From: Bradyrhizobium algeriense
GTDB taxonomy: Bacteria > Pseudomonadota > Alphaproteobacteria > Rhizobiales > Xanthobacteraceae
DNA length: 64,000 nucleotides
Reading direction: 5' to 3'
Assembly (NCBI RefSeq): GCF_003062295.1
Contig: NZ_PYCN01000017.1
Location: forward strand, 103,392 to 167,391
The notes below the pieces were generated by a model that saw only the letters and a list, made by a program, of their open reading frames with translations, was not told the DNA's origin and did no database searches. Position 1 is the first letter of the stretch, and every line of letters begins with the position of its first letter. Shown one piece after another: positions 17,950 through 25,848 of the stretch. The position numbers were made by a program, and so were the translations under genes.

Positions 17950-18266
17950 TGTCGTCTCCTAGCCGCCCGCGGCCGAACCGCCATGGCGCACACCTTCAAA
18001 AATAGGAATTCCTCCGGCGGCGCTTCAAGATGCCCGCGGTGCGTCGAGGCGCCGCGCTTGGCGGGCGGAAACCTCCGCTGGATTACCGAAACGTAATCTG
18101 ACAGCTCCGGGTACCTTTCGGGCCTCCCTCCGGTTGCCCATCGCCTGCTTGTGCAACGCCAACGGCGCCGTCTACATTGCCCGGCAACGGGCAGCGTGGG
18201 TGCTTGTTCCATCTCGCGAATGCAATCTTGGCTGTTCGTCCGAAAAACTTGGGGAGGAATTTAAGA
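17950..18266. other. 317-base divergent intergenic region without a gene
   Basis: No convincing open frame. The half near the VOC gene contains the promoter-like block at 18149-18178, and GGGGAGGAATTTAAGA is the ribosome site of the VOC gene. Nothing recognisable was seen in the half near htpX apart from a GC-rich stretch. Confidence 0.6.
18149..18178 (+). promoter_or_regulatory. Probable promoter of the VOC gene, shared with the ACAD gene
   Basis: TTGTGC (18149-18154) and TACATT (18173-18178) lie 18 bases apart, or 17 if the -10 is read as CTACAT. The surrounding GCTTGTGCAA and GCCGTCTACATTGCC recur with identical spacing at 20186-20215, upstream of the ACAD10/11-like gene. Predicted transcript start is about 80 bases before the VOC start codon. 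Confidence 0.55.
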
Positions 18267-18647
18267 ATGTTTTCGCACGTGATGATCGGCACCAACGACC
18301 TCGAAAAGGCCAAGGCGTTCTATGACGCCCTGCTCGGCACGCTCGGCGTCCGGCCGGCCAAGGTCGATGGCCACCGCATTTTCTACTTCACCAAGACCGG
18401 TGTGTTCTCGGTGACGAAGCCGATCAACGGCCAGACGGCGACGCCGGCGAACGGTGGCACCATCGGCTTTGCGGCTGAATCTCCTGAGCAGGCCGACGCA
18501 TGGCATGCAGCCGGCATCGCCAATGGCGGCACCACTTGCGAAAATCCGCCGGGCGTCCGCGAAGGCAGCGCGGGTAAACTCTATCTGGCCTATTTGCGCG
18601 ATCTCGACGGCAACAAGATCTGCGCGATGCATCGGATGGCGACGTAG
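18267..18647 (+). CDS. VOC (glyoxalase/bleomycin-resistance) family protein
   Basis: 126 residues from ATG 18267 behind GGGGAGGAATTTAAGA. It opens SHVMIGTNDLEKAKAFYDALL, the standard first half of a vicinal-oxygen-chelate domain with a possible metal His4, and ends LRDLDGNKICAMHR. Such single-domain proteins are glyoxalases, dioxygenase relatives, epimerases or binding proteins; there is not enough to choose. The promoter-like block upstream is shared with the acyl-CoA dehydrogenase gene 2 kb downstream, which hints at a common regulation with acyl-CoA metabolism. Confidence 0.85.
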   Translation: MFSHVMIGTNDLEKAKAFYDALLGTLGVRPAKVDGHRIFYFTKTGVFSVTKPINGQTATPANGGTIGFAAESPEQADAWHAAGIANGGTTCENPPGVREGSAGKLYLAYLRDLDGNKICAMHRMAT

Positions 18648-18650
18648 ATT

Positions 18651-18728
18651 GTAGGATGGGTGGAGCGAAGCGATACCCATCAGCCGCGACCAGTGGCTGT
18701 GGGTTTCGCTTCGCTCTACCCATCCTAC
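18651..18728. repeat. Palindromic intergenic repeat, family D copy 2
   Basis: Ends GTAGGATGGGTGGAGCGAAG and CTCTACCCATCCTAC, with an inner hairpin CAGCCGCGACCAGTGGCTG. It starts 3 bases after the VOC stop codon. Confidence 0.8.
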
Positions 18729-18759
18729 GCACTGCGACGCAATCAAAGGGAGCCACGCC

Positions 18760-20100
18760 ATGAATCGATTTGTCAGATCGCTGGCGGTATCAGCCGCACT
18801 GTTTGCGGCCAGCCTGCTGCCGGTCCACGCAGAGCTCGATGCCATCGCTCTCAAGAAGGCGATCGAGACGTCGATCGCAAGCGACTATCCAAAGCTCGAC
18901 GCGCTCTACAAGGAGCTCCACGCCCATCCTGAACTTGCGTTTCAGGAAGTGAAAACCGCTGCCAGGCTCACAGCCGAGATGCGCGCGCTCGGCTTCGACG
19001 TTACCGAGAATGTCGGCAAGACCGGGTTGGTCGCCATTTACAAAAATGGCGACGGGCCCACCATCATGGTGCGCACCGAACTCGACGGGCTGCCGATGGA
19101 GGAGAAAACCGGCCTCGACTATGCAAGCCGCGACAAGACCACCTGGATGGGGCGGGAAGTATTCGTCGCCCATAGCTGCGGCCACGACATTCACATGGCG
19201 AGCTGGGTTGGAACGGCGAAGACGCTGCTGGGCCTGAAAGAGCAGTGGAAGGGCACGCTGATGTTCATCGCCCAGCCGGCGGAAGAGATCGTGGCCGGCG
19301 CCAAGGCCATGCTGGAGGACGGCCTGTTCACGCGATTTCCGAAGCCCGATTTCGGCTTTGCTTTGCACGCATATGGCACCTTCGCCTATGGCACCGTGCT
19401 CTATACCGTCGGGGCCGGCTCCTCGACTGCCGACGGCCTCTACATCAAATTCCGCGGCCGTGGGGGTCACGGCGCGATGCCGCAGGCAACCATTGACCCC
19501 GTGATGATGGCCGCGCGCTTTGTCGTCGATGTTCAGAGTGTGATCAGCCGCGAAAAGGATCCGACCGAATTTGGCGTTGTCAGCATCGGTACGATCCATG
19601 GCGGCACCGCGGTAAACATCATTCCCGACGATGTGGTGCTGGCAGGCACCATCCGCAGCTTCAAGCCGGAGGTGCGCGCCAAGATGCTCGCAGGTATCGA
19701 GCGGACAGCGAAGGCGGTCGCCGCCATGTCGAATGCGCCGGAGCCGGTGATCACGATCACCGAGGGCACCAAGGCCGTGATCAATGATCCCGGCGTGGTT
19801 GCCACGGCAGAAAAAGTGCTGAAAGCGGCGTTCGGCGACAAGCTCAGGCCAATACCGCCCGTCACGCCCAGCGAAGACTATTCGGAGTTCATCAACGCCG
19901 GCGTGCCCTCGATGTTCTTCAGAATCGGCGTCTACGAGCCGGAGCGCGTCGCTGCCGCCCGCGAGGGCGAAGGTCCGCAGCTGCCGGCCAACCACTCGCC
20001 CTTGTTCGCGCCGGTGCCGAAGCCGACCATCGAGACCGGAATTGCCGCGATGACGCTCGCTGTTCTCAGTGCCTTCGATCAGAAGGCCCGGCACAAATGA
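18760..20100 (+). CDS. Exported M20D-type amidohydrolase
   Basis: 446 residues. Residues 1-25 form a Sec-type signal peptide (basic start, hydrophobic core SLAVSAALFAASLLP, cleavage near VHA-EL). The mature part is of the HipO / IAA-amino-acid-hydrolase / carboxypeptidase-Ss1 kind: HSCGHDIHM (metal Cys and His), QPAEE (catalytic Glu), and the dimerisation-domain segment GGHGAMPQATIDP. These enzymes release a carboxylic acid from an N-acyl amino acid or similar amide. Export would place it in the periplasm. The ribosome site AAAGGGAGCCACGCC supports the start. It lies between the VOC and ACAD genes, all on the plus strand. Confidence 0.9.
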   Translation: MNRFVRSLAVSAALFAASLLPVHAELDAIALKKAIETSIASDYPKLDALYKELHAHPELAFQEVKTAARLTAEMRALGFDVTENVGKTGLVAIYKNGDGPTIMVRTELDGLPMEEKTGLDYASRDKTTWMGREVFVAHSCGHDIHMASWVGTAKTLLGLKEQWKGTLMFIAQPAEEIVAGAKAMLEDGLFTRFPKPDFGFALHAYGTFAYGTVLYTVGAGSSTADGLYIKFRGRGGHGAMPQATIDPVMMAARFVVDVQSVISREKDPTEFGVVSIGTIHGGTAVNIIPDDVVLAGTIRSFKPEVRAKMLAGIERTAKAVAAMSNAPEPVITITEGTKAVINDPGVVATAEKVLKAAFGDKLRPIPPVTPSEDYSEFINAGVPSMFFRIGVYEPERVAAAREGEGPQLPANHSPLFAPVPKPTIETGIAAMTLAVLSAFDQKARHK

Positions 20101-20185
20101 TGGGACCAGGAACGTAATTCGCCAATCTCGGTGTGTCAGACCTCAGCTTGCCATGAGGCGGAAAATCGCGCCCCTTCGCGCGTGC

Positions 20186-20215
20186 TTGTGCAAGCCCGTC
20201 CCCGCCGTCTACATT
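20186..20215 (+). promoter_or_regulatory. Probable promoter of the ACAD10/11-like gene
   Basis: TTGTGC (20186-20191) and TACATT (20210-20215) with the same spacing and flanks as the block at 18149-18178. The similarity continues for a few bases beyond the -10 (TTGCC, GCCAACG against GGCAACG), so it may include an operator as well. The start codon of the ACAD gene is 68 bases downstream. Confidence 0.55.
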
Positions 20216-20282
20216 GCCGGCCAACGAGCCGAGTGCGCGCCCGCAAGATCAATGTTCTTGCGCAAATGGGAGGAAATAATCC

Positions 20283-21557
20283 ATGAAACACGCCTACATC
20301 CCGCGAACGACGACCTACAATCTTAATCCGGGCGAAGAGCTGAACGATTTGCGCATGTCGGACGAGGTCCGTCCGCTGTACGAGCACGTCAAGAAGTTCA
20401 TCCGCGAGACCGTCGACCCGATGTCGGTCGAGTTCGTGCGGCTCGGCCAGGACAAGAAGGATCGCTGGAGCTTTACGCCGGAACAGCTCGCGGTGCTGCA
20501 GAAGGCCAAGGACAAGGCCAAGGAGGAAGGCCTGTGGAACTTCTTCCTGCCCGATGACGAGACCGGCCAGGGCCTGAAGAATTTGGATTACGCCTATATC
20601 GCGGTCGAGCTCGCGAAAAATCCGCTGGCCTCCGAGACCATGAACTGCTCGGCGCCCGATACCGGCAACATGGAAGTGCTGGAGCGCGTCGGCACCAAGG
20701 CGCAAAAGGAGAAGTGGCTGAAGCCGCTGCTCGCCGGCGAAATTCGCTCCGCCTACGCGATGACCGAACCGAACGTCGCCTCCTCGGATGCCAAGAACAT
20801 CTCGACGACGGCAAAGCTCGTCGGCGACGAATGGGTGATCAACGGCGAGAAATACTACATCTCCGGCGCCGGCGATCCGCGCTGCAAGATCATGATCGTG
20901 ATGGTGAAGACCAATCCCGATGCGCCGCCGAGCAAGCAGCAGTCGCAGATCCTGGTACCAACAGACACGCCCGGCGTCGAGATTTTGGGCCCGATGCACG
21001 TGTTCGGCCACGACCACGCGCCGCGCGGCCACATGCACCTGCGCTTCAACAATTGCCGGGTGCCGAAGGAGAACATGCTGCTCGGCGAAGGCCGCGGCTT
21101 TGAAATCTCGCAGGTCCGCCTCGGACCGGGCCGCATCCATCACTGCATGCGCACGATCGGCAAGGCCGAAAAGGCGCTCGACCTGATGGTGTCGCGCGGG
21201 CTCACCCGCGAAGCCTTCGGCAAGAAGATCGCCCATCTCGGCGGCAATCTGCAGATCATTGCCCAGGCGCGCTGCGAGATCGAGGCGATGCGACTGATGG
21301 TGCTCAAAGCCGCCAAGGCGATGGACGTGCTCGGCAACAAGGAAGCGCGCATTTGGGTGAGCATGGTGAAAGCCATGGTGCCGGAGCGCACCTGCAAGAT
21401 CATCGACCAGGCGATCCAGATGCACGGCGCCACCGGCATTTCGCAGTGGAGCCCGCTCGGCGAAATGTACCAGGACGTCCGCCACCTGCGCTTCGCCGAC
21501 GGCCCGGATGAGGTGCACTGGATGGTGGTCGGAAGGCATGAGCTGAGCATGCCGTAG
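20283..21557 (+). CDS. ACAD10/11-type acyl-CoA dehydrogenase (candidate 4-phosphoacyl-CoA eliminase, LvaC-like)
   Basis: 424 residues, start ATG 20283 after TGGGAGGAAATAATCC. The fold is acyl-CoA dehydrogenase with FAD-binding TEPNVASSD at 161-169. Several stretches recall the dehydrogenase domain of animal ACAD11 rather than an ordinary ACAD: INGEKYYISGAGDPRCKI, ILGPMHVFGHD, LGEGRGFEISQVRLGPGRIHH, and LRFADGPDEVH near residue 404-414, where ordinary enzymes have YEGTxEI with the catalytic Glu. In ACAD11 and in LvaC the enzyme acts on a 4-phosphoacyl-CoA made by an APH-fold kinase and yields the enoyl-CoA. Such a kinase is encoded 5 kb away at 13988-14977. The role is inferred from family resemblance. 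Confidence 0.9.
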   Translation: MKHAYIPRTTTYNLNPGEELNDLRMSDEVRPLYEHVKKFIRETVDPMSVEFVRLGQDKKDRWSFTPEQLAVLQKAKDKAKEEGLWNFFLPDDETGQGLKNLDYAYIAVELAKNPLASETMNCSAPDTGNMEVLERVGTKAQKEKWLKPLLAGEIRSAYAMTEPNVASSDAKNISTTAKLVGDEWVINGEKYYISGAGDPRCKIMIVMVKTNPDAPPSKQQSQILVPTDTPGVEILGPMHVFGHDHAPRGHMHLRFNNCRVPKENMLLGEGRGFEISQVRLGPGRIHHCMRTIGKAEKALDLMVSRGLTREAFGKKIAHLGGNLQIIAQARCEIEAMRLMVLKAAKAMDVLGNKEARIWVSMVKAMVPERTCKIIDQAIQMHGATGISQWSPLGEMYQDVRHLRFADGPDEVHWMVVGRHELSMP

Positions 21558-21564
21558 TGGCTGA

Positions 21565-21755
21565 TCTCCCTCTCCCCGTTCCCGTTCTTCACGGGGTCGA
21601 GACGAGCGTAGCTCGCTCTTAGAGGGTTGGGGTGAGGGGCTGCTTCCGCGAATTCAACAGGCAGCGAGTTCGCTGAGACTCCCCTCACCCGCCGCGCTCA
21701 GGCGCGCAAGAGCGCTGCCGAGCGCGTCGACCTCTCCCCGCAAGCGGGGCGAGGC
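21565..21755. repeat. Palindromic intergenic repeat, family E copy 1
   Basis: Starts CTCCCTCTCCCCGTT and ends ACCTCTCCCCGCAAGCGGGG; the inner arms GGGGTGAGGGG and CCCCTCACCC pair. It fills most of the gap between the ACAD and flavin-reductase genes. Confidence 0.75.
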
Positions 21756-21784
21756 AAGGACCTCCGCCGAAACGGGAATGCCCC

Positions 21785-22405
21785 ATGCAATACGACCCCA
21801 GCGACCTGAAACCCCGCGAGCGCTACAAGGTGCTTACATCCTTCGTGCTACCGCGGCCGATCGCGTGGGTGACGTCGATGGGACCCGCCGGCGTGGTCAA
21901 CGCGGCGCCGTTCAGTTTCTTCAACGTGTTCTGCGAGGACCCGCCACTCTGCATGTTCGCCGCCAACCTGCGGCCCGACGGCCGGGTGAAGGATACCGTG
22001 ATCAACATCCGCGCGACCAATGAGTTCGTGGTCAACATGACCGACGAGGCACTGGCGCATGCGATGCACGAGAGCAGCGGCGACTTCCCGCCCGAGATCG
22101 GCGAGCCGGATTATCTTAAACTCAAACTGGCACCGTCGACGAAAATCGCCGTGCCGCGGCTGGCGGATGCGCCGTTTGCGATGGAATGCAGGACCTGGAA
22201 GGAAATCGACGTCAACGGCGACCGACTGCTGATCATGGGCGAAGGCATCCACTTCCACATCCGCGACGAATTATGGGACCACGCCGCGATGCGCGTCCAC
22301 ATGGAGCGCTATCATCCGATCGGCCGCATGTTCGCGGATCGCTATTGCCGGACGGATGATCGCGTGGTGTTTCCGCCGGCGGAAGGGGCGAAGAGCGCGG
22401 TCTAG
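21785..22405 (+). CDS. Flavin reductase family protein (FMN-binding split barrel)
   Basis: 206 residues. The opening YKVLTSFVLPRPIAWVTSMGPAGVVNAAPFSFFN is the FMN-binding strand-loop typical of flavin-reductase-like split barrels, with the NAAPFSFFN phosphate-contacting segment. Members reduce FMN with NAD(P)H for a partner monooxygenase, or bind FMN for other redox uses. No two-component monooxygenase gene is next to it. AACGGGAATGCCCC precedes the ATG at 21785. Family D repeat begins 3 bases after the stop. Confidence 0.88.
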   Translation: MQYDPSDLKPRERYKVLTSFVLPRPIAWVTSMGPAGVVNAAPFSFFNVFCEDPPLCMFAANLRPDGRVKDTVINIRATNEFVVNMTDEALAHAMHESSGDFPPEIGEPDYLKLKLAPSTKIAVPRLADAPFAMECRTWKEIDVNGDRLLIMGEGIHFHIRDELWDHAAMRVHMERYHPIGRMFADRYCRTDDRVVFPPAEGAKSAV

Positions 22406-22407
22406 AT

Positions 22408-22487
22408 GTAGGATGGGTGGAGCGAAGCGATACCCATCGGCATCACGAACGGTATTGATGGGTATCGCTTCACTCCACCCATCCTAC
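22408..22487. repeat. Palindromic intergenic repeat, family D copy 3
   Basis: Ends GTAGGATGGGTGGAGCGAAG and CACTCCACCCATCCTAC, with a central ATACCCATCGGCATC / GATGGGTATC hairpin. It separates the convergent flavin-reductase and alpha/beta-hydrolase genes, touching within 4 bases of both. Confidence 0.8.
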
Positions 22488-22490
22488 GGA

Positions 22491-23246
22491 CTATGACATC
22501 GGTCGGTGCGCACGAAGGAAAGATCGGATCTGGCGCACCGCGAGCGGCACGCGCTCTTTCGGCTCCTTCCACGGAAATAAACTCACTTCCGCATTCGGCG
22601 CCAGCATCGCGCTCTCCATGGCGACGGCGTAAGGGTGCGCGGGGATATCGTCGGGCAGGATCAGCACCGGTGTCTGGCATTGGCGCACGAAGTCGCGCGT
22701 CACGGTGAAGACGAAATCGGGGTCGGTTCGATACATTCTTGTCAGGAACTTTTCAGCCTGCTCCATCGTGATGTCGTCCCGGCGTTTGACGAGTTCCGGC
22801 GCCCAGCCCTTCATGTTGTTGTCGTAGAACAGGTCGCGCATCTCGGGGCGCGAGCCTGACGGCATCGCCAGCACGCCCGCAACCACGCGGTCCGGGGCGC
22901 GCTTGATGAGATTCCAGATCAGCGGGCCGCCGATGCAGAAGCCCAGCACCATGAATTTGTCGAAGCCCAGATGATCCATCAGCGCAAGCTGGTCGTCGGT
23001 GTGGGAATCCCAGGGACGGTCGATCTCGAGCGGGCCGGAAGACTGCCCGGGCGGCGCGTTGCGCAGGTCGTAGGCGATGCAGCGGTACTCGTCGCCGAAC
23101 TCCTTGATGGCGTTGAAGGGCGGATAGTCGCCGGTGATGCCTGAGATGTTCGAGTTCAATCCGCCGCCGGCGATCAGGAGCAGCGGGAAGCCGGAGCCGG
23201 CTTCTTGGTAGTGGATGCGGACGACGCCCTTTTCCAAAAAGCTCAT
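22491..23246 (-). CDS. Alpha/beta-hydrolase fold protein with cysteine at the nucleophile elbow
   Basis: 251 residues. The fold is shown by PLLLIAGGGLNSN, YRCIAYDLRN and the nucleophile elbow LGFCIGGPL, in which Cys104 stands where Ser is usual. This is the GxCxG form known from dienelactone hydrolase. The acid may be Asp of PDDIPAHP, but the C-terminal segment where the catalytic His is expected reads SLFPWKEPKERV and has no His in the normal place. It may therefore act with different chemistry, or be inactive and bind ligand. Start ATG 23246 has GGAAACCCGCC upstream. Substrate unknown. Confidence 0.82.
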   Translation of the reverse strand: MSFLEKGVVRIHYQEAGSGFPLLLIAGGGLNSNISGITGDYPPFNAIKEFGDEYRCIAYDLRNAPPGQSSGPLEIDRPWDSHTDDQLALMDHLGFDKFMVLGFCIGGPLIWNLIKRAPDRVVAGVLAMPSGSRPEMRDLFYDNNMKGWAPELVKRRDDITMEQAEKFLTRMYRTDPDFVFTVTRDFVRQCQTPVLILPDDIPAHPYAVAMESAMLAPNAEVSLFPWKEPKERVPLAVRQIRSFLRAHRPMS

Positions 23247-23269
23247 GGCGGGTTTCCTCTGCCTCTACT

Positions 23270-23400
23270 CCCTCTCCCCGTTCTTCACGGGGAGAGGGTT
23301 GGGTGAGAGGCTGTCACCACGCATTCGACTCGCGGAGAGTCCCCCTCACCCGGATTTTCGCTTCGCGCAAATCCGACCTCTCCCCGCAAGCGGGGCGAGG
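23270..23400. repeat. Palindromic intergenic repeat, family E copy 2
   Basis: Starts CCCTCTCCCCGTTCTTCACG and ends CTCTCCCCGCAAGCGGGGCG. It lies between the hydrolase and YghU-like genes on the minus strand. Confidence 0.75.
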
Positions 23401-23413
23401 TAAGCAAGCCACC

Positions 23414-24307
23414 TCACGCTTTCGCCGGCTCGCCGATCTTGTCTTGCGTCTTGGTATCGAAATCGCTGGCCTCATGCCGCTCGTGCAACTGGCTCGCCGG
23501 ATCGCCCGAGATGCGGTTGACCATGCGGCCGCGCTTCACTGCGGGGCGTTTTGCGATCGCGTCGGTCCAGCGCTGCACGTTCTTGTATTCGTGCACCGAC
23601 AGGAATTCGCCGGCGCCGTAGACCAGGCCCTTCGCCAGCGCGCCGTACCACGGCCAGGTCGCCATGTCGGCGATCGTGTATTCGTGGCCTGCGAGATATT
23701 CGTTGTCGGCCAGACGGCGGTCGAGCACGTCGAGCTGGCGCTTCACCTCCATGGCGTAGCGGTCGATGGCATATTCGATCTTGCTCGGCGCGTAGGCGTA
23801 GAAATGGCCAAAACCGCCGCCGAGAAACGGCGCGCTGCCCATCTGCCAGAACAGCCACGACAGGCATTCCGCCCGCGCCGCGCCACCGCTCGGCAGGAAC
23901 GCGCCGAACTTTTCAGCGAGATGCATCAGGATCGCGCCGGACTCGAACACCCGGATCGGTGTCGGTCCGCTGCGGTCCATCAGCGCCGGAATCTTGGAGT
24001 TCGGATTGACAGCGACAAAGCCGCTGCCGAACTGGTTGCCGTCGATCTTGATCAGCCAGGCGTCGTATTCCGCGCCGCTGTGGCCAGCCGCCAACAGCTC
24101 CTCGAACATGACGGTGACCTTGACGCCGTTCGGCGTTGCCAGCGAATAGAGCTGGAACGGATGGCGGCCGACCAGCAGTTCGGCCTCATGCGTGGGGCCT
24201 GCGATCGGGCGATTGATGCTGGCAAAGCGGCCACCGCTCTCCTTGTTCCAGGTCCAGACTTTTGGCGGAACGTAAGCTGCGGGATCGGTGACGGGGGCGT
24301 CGGTCAT
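23414..24307 (-). CDS. yghU: YghU-type glutathione transferase / disulfide-bond oxidoreductase
   Basis: 297 residues from ATG 24307; a longer frame exists but the 89 extra residues look non-coding. The N-terminal extension (YVPPKVWTWN, GRFASINRPIAGPTHE) before the thioredoxin fold is characteristic of YghU/YfcG-like Nu-class proteins. The thioredoxin domain begins HPFQLYSLATPNGVKVTVMFEELL and carries the glutathione-contacting NPNSKIPALMD and FESGAILMHLAEKFG; the helical C-domain follows (NEYLAGHEYTIADMATWPW). These enzymes have GSH-dependent disulfide reductase or peroxidase activity. It is divergent from the class V aminotransferase gene. Confidence 0.88.
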   Translation of the reverse strand: MTDAPVTDPAAYVPPKVWTWNKESGGRFASINRPIAGPTHEAELLVGRHPFQLYSLATPNGVKVTVMFEELLAAGHSGAEYDAWLIKIDGNQFGSGFVAVNPNSKIPALMDRSGPTPIRVFESGAILMHLAEKFGAFLPSGGAARAECLSWLFWQMGSAPFLGGGFGHFYAYAPSKIEYAIDRYAMEVKRQLDVLDRRLADNEYLAGHEYTIADMATWPWYGALAKGLVYGAGEFLSVHEYKNVQRWTDAIAKRPAVKRGRMVNRISGDPASQLHERHEASDFDTKTQDKIGEPAKA

Positions 24308-24444
24308 TGGTTCGGCTCCAAGCTTCTTCGGCCGTCTCGCGGTTGCACAATCTGTCGCGCGGCGGCCGGCGCAATCCATGTAAGGTTTCGTATCAGCAGC
24401 GCAACCAAACAAATAGCGTGCAAAAGTCAGGGAAGGAATGCACC

Positions 24445-24531
24445 ATGCTGCGCCCCTGCCCTGATCGCACGGCGTGGCAGGTGTACTCGGAGCAATGCTC
24501 CTGTGGCTGGCATCGTCGAGATCGGCCATAA
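24445..24531 (+). CDS. Possible 28-residue small ORF upstream of aminotransferase gene
   Basis: An ATG at 24445 follows CAGGGAAGGAATGCACC, a good ribosome site at 7-base spacing, and opens a 28-codon frame (two Cys in QCSCGW) that ends at 24531, 30 bases before the aminotransferase start. It could be a leader peptide or a chance frame in the divergent promoter region. I cannot support a function. Confidence 0.25.
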   Translation: MLRPCPDRTAWQVYSEQCSCGWHRRDRP

Positions 24532-24561
24532 TGGATTGGTCACCACAACGAGACCATCCAA

Positions 24562-25713
24562 ATGCTCCCCTCACAGCGCGCTTTATTCGAGATACCGCGC
24601 CAGATCTGCTACCTGAATGCGGCCTCCTACAGCCCGCTGCCGCTTCGAACGCTGGAGGTCGGTCGCGCCGCGGTTCTCCGCAAGGGCACGCCGTGGACGC
24701 TCGAGGCCTCCTTCGCCAACCAGCAGCATGAACGCGCGCGCCTTGCTGCCGCCCGGCTCATCAATGCCGAGGCTTCGGATATCGCGCTGATTTCCTCGAT
24801 CAGCTACGGCGTTGCGACCGCCGCGAAGATGCTGCCGATCACCCGCGGCATGCGCGTGATCGTGCTGGAGGACGATCATTCCTCGCCGGTGCTCGAATGG
24901 CAGACGCGGGCCGAGGCGGAAGGGTTCACCGTCGAGACGGTTCGGCAACCTGACGACGGCGACTGGACATCGGCGGTTCTCGAAAGCATCGAGCGATCCG
25001 GCGCCCCGCCGGTCAGCCTGGCCTCGATCTCCTCGGTGCACTGGTCGGACGGCGGGTTGATCGATGTCGACAAGGTCGGCGCGGCGCTGCGGCAGCGGGA
25101 GGCTGCCTTCCTTGTCGACGCCACGCACAGCACGGGCGTGCTGGCGACCGACGTGAAGCGTCTCGACCCGGATTTTTTGATCTTCCCGACCTACAAATGG
25201 CTGCTCGGCCCTTACGGCCGCGCCTTTCTCTATGTTGCGAAACGCCATCAAGGCGGTATCCCGCTCGAGCAGACCGCGTCCGGCCGCCGCAACGTGCGCG
25301 CCGAGAACGCGGTCTATTTCACGGATCTCAGTTACGTTCCCGACGCGCGGCGCTTTGACATGGGTGAGCGCGATCATTTCGTCTCGATGGAGATGGCCTC
25401 GATCGGCATGGAGATGATGGTCGAATGGGGGGCGCCGGTCATTGTGCAACGTCTCACGATGCTGACGGAGCGGATCGCGGCGGGCGTGCGCGACATCGGC
25501 GTCCACGTGCCGGAGCCGCATCTGCGGGCGCCGCATGTATTGAGCCTTGCTTTCAAGGGTGGAATGCCGGCGGGCCTCGTCGAGGGGCTGGCAAGCGAAG
25601 GGATCTATGTCGCACCGCGCTTGGGCCGCATGCGTGTGTCGCCGCACGTTTACAATGACGAGGCTGATGTCGACCGGTTCGTGGAAGTTTTGGGCAGGCG
25701 GCTGCGGGGTTGA
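24562..25713 (+). CDS. Class V aminotransferase-fold PLP enzyme
   Basis: 383 residues. N-terminal CYLNAASYSPLPLRTLE, the mid-domain DATHSTGV with the PLP ring Asp, and FPTYKWLLGPYGRAFLYV with the Schiff-base lysine mark the class V (NifS / isopenicillin-N-epimerase / kynureninase-like) fold. No Cys-desulfurase active-site loop was seen, so desulfurase activity is unlikely. Possible reactions are epimerisation, lyase or transamination of a small amino acid. Start ATG 24562 has AACGAGACC ahead of it, a modest ribosome site. Nothing downstream on the same strand is close. Confidence 0.88.
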   Translation: MLPSQRALFEIPRQICYLNAASYSPLPLRTLEVGRAAVLRKGTPWTLEASFANQQHERARLAAARLINAEASDIALISSISYGVATAAKMLPITRGMRVIVLEDDHSSPVLEWQTRAEAEGFTVETVRQPDDGDWTSAVLESIERSGAPPVSLASISSVHWSDGGLIDVDKVGAALRQREAAFLVDATHSTGVLATDVKRLDPDFLIFPTYKWLLGPYGRAFLYVAKRHQGGIPLEQTASGRRNVRAENAVYFTDLSYVPDARRFDMGERDHFVSMEMASIGMEMMVEWGAPVIVQRLTMLTERIAAGVRDIGVHVPEPHLRAPHVLSLAFKGGMPAGLVEGLASEGIYVAPRLGRMRVSPHVYNDEADVDRFVEVLGRRLRG

Positions 25714-25714
25714 C

Positions 25715-25838
25715 AAGGGTGGGCAAAGGCGACATCTGCGCCGTGCCCACCATGTTCTCGCCGCGCCGCGAGATGGTGGGCACGCTTCCGCCTTCGCTCG
25801 TTGAGCTACGGCGGACAAGTCGCTTTGCCCACCCTACG
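25715..25838. repeat. Palindromic intergenic repeat, family F copy 2
   Basis: Begins AAGGGTGGGCAAAGGCGACA and ends AAGTCGCTTTGCCCACCCTA, enclosing two further GTGCCCACC / GGTGGGCAC arms. It separates the convergent aminotransferase and monooxygenase genes. Confidence 0.8.
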
Positions 25839-25848
25839 AAGGCGGCAT

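Noticed and set aside
21565..23400. CRISPR-like array from recurring CTCTCCCC motifs
   Set aside because: The motifs are arms of individual imperfect palindromes in separate gaps, without regular spacing, constant repeats or cas genes.
24562..25713. Cysteine desulfurase (NifS/IscS)
   Set aside because: Class V fold is clear, but no active-site Cys loop and no Fe-S assembly neighbours were seen.
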